Positions 33,474 through 43,096 of a stretch of DNA of 64,000 nucleotides are shown piece by piece (the stretch's first letter is position 1; the number at the start of each line of letters is the position of its first letter). Under the pieces are notes generated by a model that was not told the DNA's origin, made no database searches, and was given only the letters and a program-made list of their open reading frames with translations. Source of the DNA: Thermincola ferriacetica (GTDB lineage Bacteria > Bacillota > Thermincolia > Thermincolales > Thermincolaceae); contig NZ_LGTE01000009.1 of NCBI RefSeq assembly GCF_001263415.1, forward strand, positions 36,472 to 100,471, read 5' to 3'. Both the position numbers and the translations under genes were made by a program.

Positions 33474-35528
33474 TCAAAAAGCCTGATTAAAGAACCATTC
33501 CAGGAACTTTCTGCCTCTGGGGAAGCGTCTGGGCATTTGGAAAAAGTCTTCTACATTTTTTTCTTCCTGTTGTTTGCCGCCAAAAGGCAGGTTTTCTGTC
33601 AACCCTCCGTGAATTGGGCAATATTGAGTGGGTTCCGTGCCCTGGATAAAAAATGCTTTAATTGTTTTTTCCGAGTAAGGGGTGGCCAGGAGCCCTGTAT
33701 CTGCGCAAATTGTTTTTTCCACAACACCGGGAGGTTTTGGAAAGTCTTGGACCGGTCTGTCCTTCAGGGCCCTTGCGGCAAACTCGGCCCATATGGGAGC
33801 AGCGAGGCGGCCCCCTGTACTGCCGACGGATTTACGGTTGTTATCGTAACCAATATAGACAGCCGCTACTAATTCCGGCGTGTATCCGACAAACCAGGCA
33901 TCGGCGTAGTTTTGGGTGGTACCTGTTTTTCCGGCTGCCGGCCGGGGCAGGATGGAACTGACGATACTGGCTGTTCCGCCGGGCTGGACAACACTTTTTA
34001 GCATATCGGTCATTATATAAGCAATCTTTTCATCGAGAACACGGGTCCTGGAAGGCAGGTTCTTTTCCAATACCCGGCCCTGGCTATCAGTAATTTTTTT
34101 AATGAAAACCGGTTTGATTCTAAAGCCGCCGTTGGCAAAGGCCGCATAAGCCGCAGCCATTTCCAGCGGGTTTACTTCGGAAGTGCCCAGGGCGATGGAG
34201 ATATAAGGCCGTAAAGAACTGTTAATGCCCATTTTTTTGGCCACATTTACCGCATTTTGAGGGCCTACCTGGCCGGCCAGTTTGACTGCGATTACATTAT
34301 CGGAGACGGTAACAGCCTCTTTTAAAGTAAAGGGTCTGTAGTGGTACTGCTGAGAACCAAAATCTGTCGGTTTATATATCCCGCTGTTTGTACGGAATTC
34401 CACCGGTTCGCAGGTAAGGGTGGTTGCGGCCGTGTAACCCTGTTCCAAAGCGGCTGTGTAAACAAAAGGCTTGAAGGCCGAGCCCGGCTGCCGCAAAGCC
34501 TGCAGAGCCCGGTTGAATTTAGAAGTTGCATAGTCTTTGCCGCCTACCATAGCCAGGACATACCCGGTTTTAGGGTCTAAAGCAACCAGACCTCCTTCAA
34601 GGTCCGGATCCCGACCTTGCAAGCGCTTTAAAAAAGCAGTTTCTGCAGCTTTTTGCGCTTCAAGGTCCAGCGTGGTTTCAATCTTCAGTCCCCCGGTATA
34701 CAACAGTTTGGCGCCGTCTTCGTATTTGTCAGTAACATATTTAACAATTTCATTGATAAAGTAAGGCGCCCGGCTGGCTGGTTTCCGGTTGCTGTTTAAG
34801 TGCAGTTCTTCTCTGTAGGCTTCGTCAGCCTGTGTTTGATTGATAACCTTCGTTTCAACCATCCTGCCTAAAACGATTTTCTGCCTGTTTTTGGCTGCTT
34901 GCCAGTTAACAAAGGGAGAATATTTGCTGGGAGCTTTCGGCAATCCCGCCAGCATGGCGCTTTCGGCAAGGTCCAGTTGACTGGCCGGTTTGCCGAAATA
35001 GGTTTGCGCCGCTTCTTCGATTCCGTAAGCGCCTTCACCGAAATAGATCTGGTTGAGATACATTTCCAGAATTTCATCTTTCGAATACTTTCTTTCCAAC
35101 TGAATTGCATACCAAAACTCCAGGAATTTGCGACTAAATGTGCGTTCATTACCCAGAAAGAGATTTTTAGCTGTTTGCTGGGTTATTGTGCTGCCGCCTT
35201 CTATAACTTCGCCGGCCCGGAGGTTTTTCCAGGCAGCCCTGGCAATACCGGTAAAGCTAATGCCGTGATGTTGATAAAACCGGCTGTCCTCAACGGCTAT
35301 AATAGCTTGGCGGGTAATCGGAGAGACTTCCTTCAGTTTGACGGTAGTTCTTTTTTCCTTAAAAAGAGTGGTAATCAGCTTACCGTTGGTATCATAGACC
35401 TTGGAACCCTGGTTAAACCTGGGTTCCGGCAACCGTGGTCCGACGGTGCAGCCAGAGAGAAATAAGAAGAGTAAAGTCATTAAGGATAAAGTTAGGAATA
35501 GTAGTTTCTTAATTTTCAAAATCAGCAC
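33474..35528 (-). CDS. Penicillin-binding protein 1A (class A, bifunctional)
   Basis: A 684-residue cell-wall synthase. The N-terminal hydrophobic segment ends LFLSGC, with Cys27 placed like a lipobox cysteine, which is unusual for this family. The glycosyltransferase domain follows with IAVEDSRFYQHHGI, GGSTITQQTAKNLFL and ERKYSKDEILEMYLNQIYFG. The transpeptidase domain has SAFK in RQPGSAFKPF, SDN and KTGTTQNYADAWFVGYTP. The C-terminal tail has CADTG and a basic end (RRFPRGRKFLEW). Start: GTG at 35528 with only weak AAAGG upstream; no better in-frame start is seen. Confidence 0.9.
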   Translation of the reverse strand: MLILKIKKLLFLTLSLMTLLFLFLSGCTVGPRLPEPRFNQGSKVYDTNGKLITTLFKEKRTTVKLKEVSPITRQAIIAVEDSRFYQHHGISFTGIARAAWKNLRAGEVIEGGSTITQQTAKNLFLGNERTFSRKFLEFWYAIQLERKYSKDEILEMYLNQIYFGEGAYGIEEAAQTYFGKPASQLDLAESAMLAGLPKAPSKYSPFVNWQAAKNRQKIVLGRMVETKVINQTQADEAYREELHLNSNRKPASRAPYFINEIVKYVTDKYEDGAKLLYTGGLKIETTLDLEAQKAAETAFLKRLQGRDPDLEGGLVALDPKTGYVLAMVGGKDYATSKFNRALQALRQPGSAFKPFVYTAALEQGYTAATTLTCEPVEFRTNSGIYKPTDFGSQQYHYRPFTLKEAVTVSDNVIAVKLAGQVGPQNAVNVAKKMGINSSLRPYISIALGTSEVNPLEMAAAYAAFANGGFRIKPVFIKKITDSQGRVLEKNLPSRTRVLDEKIAYIMTDMLKSVVQPGGTASIVSSILPRPAAGKTGTTQNYADAWFVGYTPELVAAVYIGYDNNRKSVGSTGGRLAAPIWAEFAARALKDRPVQDFPKPPGVVEKTICADTGLLATPYSEKTIKAFFIQGTEPTQYCPIHGGLTENLPFGGKQQEEKNVEDFFQMPRRFPRGRKFLEWFFNQAF

Positions 35529-35800
35529 CGGCCTTTTTCGGATTTTCTTTTATTATACCAGACCGCGTCAAGCATAGTGAATCGAATAATGGCGGTTGTT
35601 GGGGAAAATAATTTTAGAAAATTTCGTATATTTATGCAGGAAAAGTTTCCAGCATGACGAATACTCCATTGTATATTTTTTCACAATGCAATTTGCCTTA
35701 ATTCCAACATATGGTATTTATGATGCCTTGGGAGGGGATGTTTCTGTTTCAGTCTCCGGAATCGCACTGCTTATATGGAGTTATGAAGGGTGTGCCTGCT

Positions 35801-37285
35801 TTGAAGCGTGTAGTTATCATCGATGTTTTCGGGAAATTAAAACTTGCCAAATGGCGGTTGATGGGTGACAAAATCGATGTAATGTATTTAACCCAATTAC
35901 CGGATCCCGAACAAATTATATCAGAAGCACCCGGTTTAATATTAATGCACCTCAATGGTTCCCCAAAAATAACTTTTCTGTTTAGCCAAATCAGAGAAAT
36001 TGCTCCCTATATACCTGTTATTACAGTAGTGAAAAATGAAGATGAACAGTTAATTAAATATGTCTTCTCGAAAGGGGCCAAGGCCGTTTTATTCCTGCCG
36101 CTGGATCTGCCTAAGTTAAGTTACATTTGTACAAAAGAGCTTGCGGCTTTTTATGAAAGGCGCCATGGACAGGAATCAGGAAAAGAAGTTTCTCCGCCCG
36201 CTGAAAAAGGGACCCTGGCAAATCTTAAGGGCAGATATGGACCCTCCAGTGGAGAACTTGTTTTCAACCAACTGGATATAGGTGTTGTATACATAGGGTT
36301 AAATGGTAAAATTATTACTGCCAATAAAGCTTTTAAGAAAATGATGGATTTGGAAAATACAGAGATAGAGGGCTATACCTTAGCAGAATTGGCAACTATT
36401 AAGGCCAGTCCATTCTGGCATACCCTAAGGGATATGGCAGAGGACTGTTTACAAAAGGAAAGCGGAATTAAAAATATGGAAATTAGCTTACGGTCGGCCC
36501 AAGGAGGGACCATTTACGGAAAAGTGGCAGTAAATAGTGTTCCAGGTGAAAATGGCCTACAGGCAGGGGTTTTGGCAACCATTATTCCGTGTGACTTTCT
36601 TAAAGCATCCGATGCCGATATGGCGCGTTCGGAAAAACTGGCCGTAGCCGGTCAATTGGCTGCCGGGGCTGTACATGAGATTAAAAATCCTCTTACTTCT
36701 GTCAGGGGTTTTATACAATTACTGCAGCAGGAATTGTCCGGTAATCCGAAAGCAGAATATATTGATATTATAATTGCCGAAATAGACCGGGTGAACAATA
36801 TTGTTAACGAGTTCTTGAAGCTGGCTAAACCGGCTGTACCAAAGAGAAGCTCCTGTTCGATAACGGCCTTGTTTGAAGAAATTAGGGTACTTATGGAGAG
36901 CGAGGCCTTTTTGAAGAACGTAATTATAGAAGAAAACTTTTGCCACCTTCCTTCCGTTAACATTGATAAGGAGCAGATAAAACAGGTTCTCATTAATATT
37001 ATTCAAAACTCCTTTGATGCCATGCCGCAAGGCGGGCGCTTGACAATTCACGCCGAGCCTTTGGAAACAGAAAAGAAGATAAAAATTCAGTTTAATGATA
37101 CCGGCTGTGGTATGGACAAAGAAACTCAGAGCAGAATATTTGAACCCTTTTTTACAACCAAAGAGCAGGGAACCGGTCTGGGCCTTGCCGTTTCACAACA
37201 AATTATAGAAAGCCACGGTGGGCAAATAGAAATAGACAGCGAACCCGGTGTTGGGACAACCACCGTTATCTTCCTGCCATATTGA
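35801..37285 (+). CDS. PAS-domain sensor histidine kinase, possibly sporulation-type
   Basis: About 494 residues. The first 115 resemble a degenerate receiver domain, with strand RVVIIDVF, a central PGLILMHLNG in place of the phospho-acceptor Asp, and KGAKAVLFLP. A PAS domain (LDIGVVYIGLNGKIITANKAF) follows, then HisKA with phospho-acceptor His in VHEIKNPLTSVRG and HATPase with NIIQNSFDAM, DTGCGM and GTGLGLAV. There is no membrane segment and no adjacent response regulator. Such cytosolic orphan kinases often feed Spo0F/Spo0A, and spo0F is in this window. The start is uncertain: TTG at 35801 has GAAGGG upstream, while the frame stays open back to ATG 35711. Confidence 0.82.
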   Translation: MKRVVIIDVFGKLKLAKWRLMGDKIDVMYLTQLPDPEQIISEAPGLILMHLNGSPKITFLFSQIREIAPYIPVITVVKNEDEQLIKYVFSKGAKAVLFLPLDLPKLSYICTKELAAFYERRHGQESGKEVSPPAEKGTLANLKGRYGPSSGELVFNQLDIGVVYIGLNGKIITANKAFKKMMDLENTEIEGYTLAELATIKASPFWHTLRDMAEDCLQKESGIKNMEISLRSAQGGTIYGKVAVNSVPGENGLQAGVLATIIPCDFLKASDADMARSEKLAVAGQLAAGAVHEIKNPLTSVRGFIQLLQQELSGNPKAEYIDIIIAEIDRVNNIVNEFLKLAKPAVPKRSSCSITALFEEIRVLMESEAFLKNVIIEENFCHLPSVNIDKEQIKQVLINIIQNSFDAMPQGGRLTIHAEPLETEKKIKIQFNDTGCGMDKETQSRIFEPFFTTKEQGTGLGLAVSQQIIESHGGQIEIDSEPGVGTTTVIFLPY

Positions 37286-37319
37286 AAATCCTCGGTAAAA
37301 ACGGGATAAGTAGTAATGT

Positions 37320-37344
37320 AAGCGGTAAAAAGCCGCTTTTTTTT
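37320..37344 (+). terminator. Terminator after the histidine kinase
   Basis: The stem AAGCGG/CCGCTT with a 7-nt loop runs into eight T's. Confidence 0.75.
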
Positions 37345-37473
37345 ATTAATGTGGTAAAAGGTTTCCGGCCACAGTTACGGAGTAATGGCTGTTTCATCTT
37401 AAGTATAGTTCAATTCCTCCCCTGAATGTTTGCCGTGAATAAGGTTAAACTAACTTCGAAAGGGGGTGTGGTA

Positions 37474-37680
37474 ATGACTTCAACGATATTTACCGTTGAG
37501 GGTGTGGCCTGTCAGCATTGCAAAAAAGCAGTGGAAATGGCATTACAAACGTTGGAGGGGGTAAAAAACGCCAGCTTGAATCTGGAAGCAAAAACTGTAG
37601 ATATAGAGTTTGACCCCCGGATAACCAATGAGCAGCGCCTGAAGGATGCGATAAAGGATGCCGGGTATGCAGTGAAATAA
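37474..37680 (+). CDS. Heavy-metal-associated (HMA) domain protein, copper-chaperone-like
   Basis: A 68-residue single HMA fold (beta-alpha-beta-beta-alpha-beta). The metal site reads GVACQHC, with the two cysteines of the usual GMxCxxC but Val-Ala in place of Met-x. It resembles CopZ, a cytosolic copper carrier. No copper ATPase lies nearby. The ATG at 37474 is chosen because AAAGGGGGTG precedes it and the HMA fold begins there. Confidence 0.85.
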   Translation: MTSTIFTVEGVACQHCKKAVEMALQTLEGVKNASLNLEAKTVDIEFDPRITNEQRLKDAIKDAGYAVK

Positions 37681-37731
37681 TAAACCCCGCAAACATTGAA
37701 ACGATATGACAGATGGTTGGGGGTTCATTTG

Positions 37732-39369
37732 GTGCGTAAAATCAAGAGTTTTGCAAGGTATCAGGAAATAGCAGGCATATTGATAAGACATGGATTTGGA
37801 TATCTGATTGACAATTTTGAAACAAAAGCGAAGCAAGACGGTATCCCCAAAAACATAAAAAATCCCCTGCCCAAAAGGGTGAGGCTGCTTTTTGAGGACT
37901 TGGGACCTACCTTTGTCAAACTGGGACAACTGCTAAGCATGAGACCGGACCTGATACCGGAAGAATACGTGAAGGAATTTGAAAATCTGCAGGATAAAGT
38001 TGAAGAGGTTGACTATACGGAAATAGAACAGCAAATAAAAGCTGAATTAGGAGATTCTCCGCACCGATTGTTTAGGGAGTTTTCTTGCACGCCTTTGGCT
38101 ACAGCTTCTATTGGCCAGGTGCATAAGGCGGTTTTGCATTCGGGCGAAACCGTTGCTGTGAAGGTACAGCGCCCTCAATTACCGCAGTTGATCTCCGGAG
38201 ATATTGCCATTATGAAAAACATTGCTCCGGTGCTCCAGGAGAAGACAATTGTCGGAAAGGTATGTGATGTTGAAGAAATAATCGATGTTTTTGAAAGGCA
38301 GATAACTAAAGAGATTGATTATAACATTGAAGGACTTAACACCGATTGCTTTTTCAGGCAGTTTGCCGATGATGAAGAAGTGTCTGTACCGAAAGTTTTC
38401 TGGGAATATACCAGCGAACGGGTCATTACCATGGAATTTCTTCAGGGAATGCGTGTTGAAGAATTCCTGAAGGTAACAAAGAACATCGGGACCAGGGAAC
38501 GGGCGGCGAGGAACCTGATCGGGGCCGTATTTGAACCGCTATTGACCAAAGGGATATTTCACGGAGACCCGCACCCGGGAAATGCCATGTTTGATGCTAG
38601 CGGTAAGGTTATTATGCTTGACTTTGGTATAACGGGCCGCCTTGATGCCAAGCTCAGAAACCAGATATCCCAGCTTATTCTGGCATTGGATGACCGGGAC
38701 ATATATGCCGTCATGGAAATCATCAAAGATACGGGAAATGTAACCAGGCGCATTAATGACCAGCATTTTTATGAAGACGTGGCTGAACTTGTTGAACGGG
38801 CCAACGGTGTTACTACCGGTGGCATGGAACTTGGTCAATTGATTTACGGCATGTTAAAAATATCCCTGCAACATGGTATAAAAATGCCTGACAACATGTT
38901 TATTTTGGGTAAAGTTGTTATGATTACGGAAAGTATGGCCCGGAAACTGGCTCCGCACCTGGACCTAACAGAAATCCTGCAGCCTCTGGCTCTTTCCCAT
39001 TTAAGAGATGCTCTGCAGCCTGATTTTAATACAGGGCAATTTTACCGTCAGTTATCGGAGGCCATCCGTGGGTTATTTGCCCTGCCCAGGAACCTGGCCC
39101 AGGCAGTGCAGTCGCTGGCCAGGGGTGATACAAGAATAACTTTTTACCATCGCAACCTGAACTGGTTATATGAAATGTTGGATGAATCCTCTTCCCGGAT
39201 ATCCTACAGCTTGATCATTGCTTCCCTTATTGTGGGATCGGCTCTGATTATGCATACGGGCAAAGGGCCCCTTTTTTTGGGTTATCCGGCATTGGGGACA
39301 ATCGGATTTATATTTTCTACCGTGCTGGGGATTTGGATTGTTTTTGAGCTTTTACGCACCAGAAAATAA
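37732..39369 (+). CDS. ABC1/UbiB-family atypical kinase-like protein (AarF)
   Basis: About 545 residues. Family marks: KxGQ motif in FVKLGQLLSMRPDLIP, the Ala-rich loop ATASIGQVHKA, the ATP-binding Lys in VAVKVQRP, GIFHGDPHPGN and LDFGITG. Two transmembrane helices close the C-terminus (about the last 50 residues). UbiB proteins support quinone synthesis or lipid handling. In Firmicutes without ubiquinone the role is unclear. The start at GTG 37732 has GGGGGTTC upstream; an in-frame TTG at 37696 lacks a ribosome site. Confidence 0.85.
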   Translation: MRKIKSFARYQEIAGILIRHGFGYLIDNFETKAKQDGIPKNIKNPLPKRVRLLFEDLGPTFVKLGQLLSMRPDLIPEEYVKEFENLQDKVEEVDYTEIEQQIKAELGDSPHRLFREFSCTPLATASIGQVHKAVLHSGETVAVKVQRPQLPQLISGDIAIMKNIAPVLQEKTIVGKVCDVEEIIDVFERQITKEIDYNIEGLNTDCFFRQFADDEEVSVPKVFWEYTSERVITMEFLQGMRVEEFLKVTKNIGTRERAARNLIGAVFEPLLTKGIFHGDPHPGNAMFDASGKVIMLDFGITGRLDAKLRNQISQLILALDDRDIYAVMEIIKDTGNVTRRINDQHFYEDVAELVERANGVTTGGMELGQLIYGMLKISLQHGIKMPDNMFILGKVVMITESMARKLAPHLDLTEILQPLALSHLRDALQPDFNTGQFYRQLSEAIRGLFALPRNLAQAVQSLARGDTRITFYHRNLNWLYEMLDESSSRISYSLIIASLIVGSALIMHTGKGPLFLGYPALGTIGFIFSTVLGIWIVFELLRTRK

Positions 39370-39432
39370 ATGTAAATAAAATTTGTATTATTTTGCTGGC
39401 ACCACAAAGTTTTTTCTGGCATAATGTTATTA

Positions 39433-39462
39433 TTGACACAAAAAAATACGGCATGATATAAT
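39433..39462 (+). promoter_or_regulatory. Sigma-A promoter of the T-box operon
   Basis: Consensus TTGACA (39433-39438), 18 bp, and consensus TATAAT (39457-39462). Transcription should begin near 39469, just before the T-box stem I. Confidence 0.85.
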
Positions 39463-39479
39463 ACAAAGAAATTTATAAA

Positions 39480-39716
39480 TGACAAAACAATGATGGGGAT
39501 AGTAGATATTGCGGGCTTTTCCAGAGAGCCGGGGTAGCTGGAAGCCGGTAAAGCTGCAATATGGAATGCCACCCTGGAGTTGCTGTTTTGAAAAACGGAG
39601 TAAAGACAGTCGGATTCCCAACCGTTATCTGGGACAAAGAGTGGGCTGGGCAAGCCAACTAGGGTGGTACCGCGTGAGTGAAACTCTCGTCCCTTGGGGA
39701 TGAGGGTTTTTGCTTT
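39480..39716 (+). ncRNA. T-box leader, probably tRNA-Ala responsive
   Basis: Stem I includes the AGTA motif (TAGTAGATATTGC), paired by ATATTGC to GCAATAT. The likely specifier is GCC (39568-39570), followed by the expected purine A. The antiterminator carries the T-box AGGGTGGTACCGCG (39661-39674). Its TGGT pairs with a tRNA ending ACCA, that is with discriminator A, as in tRNA-Ala. This argues against reading the specifier as TGC, because tRNA-Cys has discriminator U. The terminator CTCGTCCC/GGGATGAG with a T run is at 39686-39716. Confidence 0.9.
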
Positions 39717-39765
39717 TGATAAAATAATTATTTTAGATTTTATTTGCTACTGGGGGGTTAGGTTT

Positions 39766-40257
39766 ATGGAAGAAACAAAAAAGCAAATACTGGAAATATT
39801 GCAAGGAAACAGCCGGCTTCAACCGGCCCAGATAGCGGCCATGTTAAATATTGAAACGGCACAGGTTGAAAAACTTATTAAGGAACTGGAAGACGAAAAA
39901 ATAATTGTCAAATATCATACCATCATTAACTGGGAGAAGGTAACAGATGATAAGGTTACTGCCTTTATCGAGGTGCGCGTTACCCCGGAAAGGGGCGTAG
40001 GCTTTGATACAGTGGCCGAACGTATCTACCGGTTTCCGGAAGTAAAAACCGTCTACTTGATGTCCGGCGGCTTTGACCTGGCAGTCTTAATTGAGGGAAA
40101 AACCATGAAAGAGGTGGCCCTCTTTGTTGCTACAAAGCTGGCCACTTTGGACCACGTCCAAAGTACTGCTACTCATTTTGTGCTGAAAACTTACAAGCAA
40201 CAGGGTGTCATTTTTGAGGACAAGGAAGCAGACAGAAGGTTGGTGGTTTCACCTTGA
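39766..40257 (+). CDS. Lrp/AsnC family transcriptional regulator
   Basis: A 163-residue feast/famine regulator. An N-terminal helix-turn-helix (about 8-50, QPAQIAAMLNIETAQVEKLI) is followed by a RAM ligand-binding domain (about 66-150, with VYLMSGGFDLAVLIEG). It likely binds an amino acid and controls its own operon. The ATG at 39766 is chosen because GGGGGGTTAGG precedes it. It is the first gene behind the T-box and overlaps the aminotransferase by four bases (TTGA), so both are under tRNA control. Confidence 0.9.
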   Translation: MEETKKQILEILQGNSRLQPAQIAAMLNIETAQVEKLIKELEDEKIIVKYHTIINWEKVTDDKVTAFIEVRVTPERGVGFDTVAERIYRFPEVKTVYLMSGGFDLAVLIEGKTMKEVALFVATKLATLDHVQSTATHFVLKTYKQQGVIFEDKEADRRLVVSP

Positions 40258-41420
40258 ACTGGAACCAAAAGTTATCACCCAGGGTTAAAAGCATTCCACC
40301 GTCTGGTATAAGACGGTTTTTCGATTTAGTTTCCGAAATGAGCGGGGTTATATCACTGGGAGTTGGTGAACCCGATTTTGTTACTCCCTGGCATATCAGG
40401 GAAGCCTGTATTTATTCATTGGAAAAGGGCTATACCATGTATACATCCAATTATGGCTTGCCGCAATTGCGGGAGGCTATTGCCCAGGATATTTACAAAA
40501 ACTATAAAGTAAAATATGAACCAAAGAACGAAGTGCTGGTCACGGTAGGGGTCAGTGAAGCTATGGACCTGGCGCTTAGAGCCGTATTGGACTCCGGCGA
40601 CGAAGCACTCATACCCGAGCCTTGTTTTGTATCCTATTCACCATCGACCGTTCTGGCGGGCGGCGTTCCCGTAGCCATTCCCACTACCCTGGAAAATGAA
40701 TTTCGGGTTACCGCCGCACAAATAGAAAATGCGATTACACCCAAAACAAAAGTTTTAATCCTCAGTTACCCCAACAATCCAACTGGAGCTACTATCACCA
40801 GGGAAGAACTGGTCGAAATCGCCAAGGTTGTAGAAAAACACGACTTAATAGTTATATCGGATGAGATCTACGACAAGCTTACCTATGAAGGTTGCCATAC
40901 CTGTTTTTCTTCCCTGTCCGGCATGCGGGACCGGACAATTCTGTTAAACGGTTTCTCCAAGGCTTATGCCATGACCGGGTGGCGGATTGGTTATGCGGCT
41001 GGGCATCATGAAATAATTGCGGCCATGACCAAAATACACCAGTATGCCATGCTTTGTGCGCCTGTCATGGCCCAAATGGCGGCTCTCGAAGCGCTGACTA
41101 ACGGTGAAGAAGAGATGCGCAGGATGGTTGAGCATTACGACCGGCGGCGCCGACTGGTTTTGAAAGGTTTTGCGGAAATCGGCCTGGATTGTTTTGAACC
41201 GAAAGGGGCTTTTTATGCTTTTCCTTCTATCAAGAAAACGGGCCTGACTTCTGCGGAATTTGCCGAGCGGCTGTTGAAGGAAGCAAAAGTTGCGGTGGTT
41301 CCGGGGGATGTGTTCGGCGCCAACGGCGAAGGGCATATCCGGTGTTCTTATGCTGCTTCCGTGGAAAACCTATCGGAAGCTATCGAAAGAATAGGCAAGT
41401 TTTTAAAGAACATTACATAA
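40254..41420 (+). CDS. Class I/II pyridoxal-phosphate aminotransferase
   Basis: A 388-residue fold-type I aminotransferase of the AspC/AlaT branch. The PLP-binding Lys lies in NGFSKAYAMTGWRIGY. Other marks are YPNNPTGATI and ISDEIYDKLTY, with a substrate-binding Arg in GHIRCSYA. The T-box upstream suggests a biosynthetic role, perhaps alanine formation. A catabolic role feeding the downstream indolepyruvate oxidoreductase is also possible. Start: TTG at 40254, overlapping the regulator's stop codon; no ATG competes. Confidence 0.9.
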   Translation: MNWNQKLSPRVKSIPPSGIRRFFDLVSEMSGVISLGVGEPDFVTPWHIREACIYSLEKGYTMYTSNYGLPQLREAIAQDIYKNYKVKYEPKNEVLVTVGVSEAMDLALRAVLDSGDEALIPEPCFVSYSPSTVLAGGVPVAIPTTLENEFRVTAAQIENAITPKTKVLILSYPNNPTGATITREELVEIAKVVEKHDLIVISDEIYDKLTYEGCHTCFSSLSGMRDRTILLNGFSKAYAMTGWRIGYAAGHHEIIAAMTKIHQYAMLCAPVMAQMAALEALTNGEEEMRRMVEHYDRRRRLVLKGFAEIGLDCFEPKGAFYAFPSIKKTGLTSAEFAERLLKEAKVAVVPGDVFGANGEGHIRCSYAASVENLSEAIERIGKFLKNIT

Positions 41421-41551
41421 ACATGGCAAAAACTTCTAAAACAAATTTGCCAAATTTGCAGGAATATTCACATAAATGTTGAATAAATAATGTCTAAACT
41501 TCTGACACCGATAGAGGTATGAAAAAAAGAAGAATGGGAGGATGGTAGAAT

Positions 41552-43096
41552 ATGAAGTTGGCGTTAGTTCTTGCCTACGTATTGGTGTTACTCGGCTGCG
41601 GTTTTATCAGTATGAAAAAGACCCGAACTGTCAATGACTTTTTTTTGGGAGGTCGGGGGGTAGGACCGTGGCTTTCTGCTTTTGCGTACGGAACAACCTA
41701 TTTTTCTGCTGTACTGTTCATCGGTTATGCTGGTAAAGTAGGGTGGGGCTTTGGGCTTTCGGCATTATGGGTGACTGTTGGCAACAGCATTATAGGCTGC
41801 TATCTGGCATGGCGTTTATTGGCCAAAAGAACCAGAGACATGACGCTGCGCCTTAATACTATGACGATGCCCGAATTTCTGGAAAAACGCTATGACAGTC
41901 CTAATTTTAAAATATTTGCCGCTTTGCTGATTTTTATTTTTCTCGTACCGTATACAGCTTCTGTTTACATGGGGTTAAGCTACCTTTTTGAAACGGTTTT
42001 CCATATTCCTTATAATTATGCTTTGATTGCCATAGCCTTGCTCACAGCCGTTTATCTTACCATGGGCGGATACTTTGCCGTAGCCCTTACTGATTTGGTA
42101 CAGGGCATTATAATGATTTTCGGTGTTGGGATGCTGCTTTATTATATAACGGGAGCGCCGGAAGTAGGCGGTTTTGCGGAGGCTGTTTCCCGGCTGGCCG
42201 CAATAGACCCGAAACTGGCCGGACCCGTTGGGCCTCCTGGTATAATACCCCTCGCTTCACTGGTGATTTTGACCAGCCTTGGCACTTGGGGACTTCCTCA
42301 GATGGTACAGAAATTTTACGCCATTAAGGATGAAAAATCAATTAATGCAGCTACCTGGGTCTCTACTTTCTTTGCCATCATTATTGCTTTCGGAGCGTAC
42401 TTTACCGGCGCTGTTTCCCGGTTATTCAATTCTGTTTTAATGGAAAAAGGTGTTAACCCGGCGTTGGACCCCAAATACTTTGATATGGTTATACCCACAA
42501 TTTTAACATATGCCTTGCCGGAAATAGCTGTCACAATCATTCTGCTTCTGGTATTGTCAGCGTCTATGTCTACACTTGCGTCCCTTGTTCTGGTTTCCAG
42601 TTCGGCTATCTCCATCGATCTGGTACAGGGCAGGCTCGCTCCCAATATCTCAAAAAGAACTGCCGTCTTATTAATGAGAGTGTTGTGTGTGGTCTTTGTA
42701 GCCGTTTCACTCGGTATAGCCATTATGAAGCCCCAGATAATCCTAACTCTGATGGCTTTGTCATGGGGGACAGTAGCAGGGGCTTTCCTGGCGCCTTATC
42801 TGTACGGCCTGTTTTGGAAAGGCGTTACCAAGGCCGGAGCCTGGGCCGGCGCCTTGACGGGGTTCGCTGTTTCCTTGGGTGTTTCCGCTTATTTTAAATT
42901 CGACCCGCAAATGCTGAATAAATTTAGCCCTATGATTGGGTCGGCGGCTATGTTGATACCGCTTGTTGTGGTACCTGCTATCAGCCTGGTAAGCGAAAAA
43001 TTTCCGGAACCCCATCTCCTTAAAGTATTTGGTACCAAAGCCGTTGAAGAATATGATTTAACTTTTGCGAAAGGGACTGAGGAGTTGGTTAACTAA
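41552..43096 (+). CDS. Sodium:solute symporter (SSS family)
   Basis: A 514-residue, roughly 13-helix symporter of the SSS family (PutP/PanF relatives). Conserved segments include [21 protein letters not shown] near the N-terminus and [20 protein letters not shown], part of the sodium site. The substrate cannot be read from sequence. Because its stop overlaps the start of the phenylacetate-CoA ligase gene (TAATG), a carboxylic or aryl acid is a reasonable guess. Start: ATG behind GGGAGGATGG. Confidence 0.88.
   Translation: MKLALVLAYVLVLLGCGFISMKKTRTVNDFFLGGRGVGPWLSAFAYGTTYFSAVLFIGYAGKVGWGFGLSALWVTVGNSIIGCYLAWRLLAKRTRDMTLRLNTMTMPEFLEKRYDSPNFKIFAALLIFIFLVPYTASVYMGLSYLFETVFHIPYNYALIAIALLTAVYLTMGGYFAVALTDLVQGIIMIFGVGMLLYYITGAPEVGGFAEAVSRLAAIDPKLAGPVGPPGIIPLASLVILTSLGTWGLPQMVQKFYAIKDEKSINAATWVSTFFAIIIAFGAYFTGAVSRLFNSVLMEKGVNPALDPKYFDMVIPTILTYALPEIAVTIILLLVLSASMSTLASLVLVSSSAISIDLVQGRLAPNISKRTAVLLMRVLCVVFVAVSLGIAIMKPQIILTLMALSWGTVAGAFLAPYLYGLFWKGVTKAGAWAGALTGFAVSLGVSAYFKFDPQMLNKFSPMIGSAAMLIPLVVVPAISLVSEKFPEPHLLKVFGTKAVEEYDLTFAKGTEELVN

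Noticed and set aside
39568..39570. Cysteine specifier (TGC) in the T-box
   Set aside because: TGC overlaps GCC by two bases, but the T-box TGGT calls for a tRNA with discriminator A. tRNA-Cys has U there, and GCC is followed by the expected purine.
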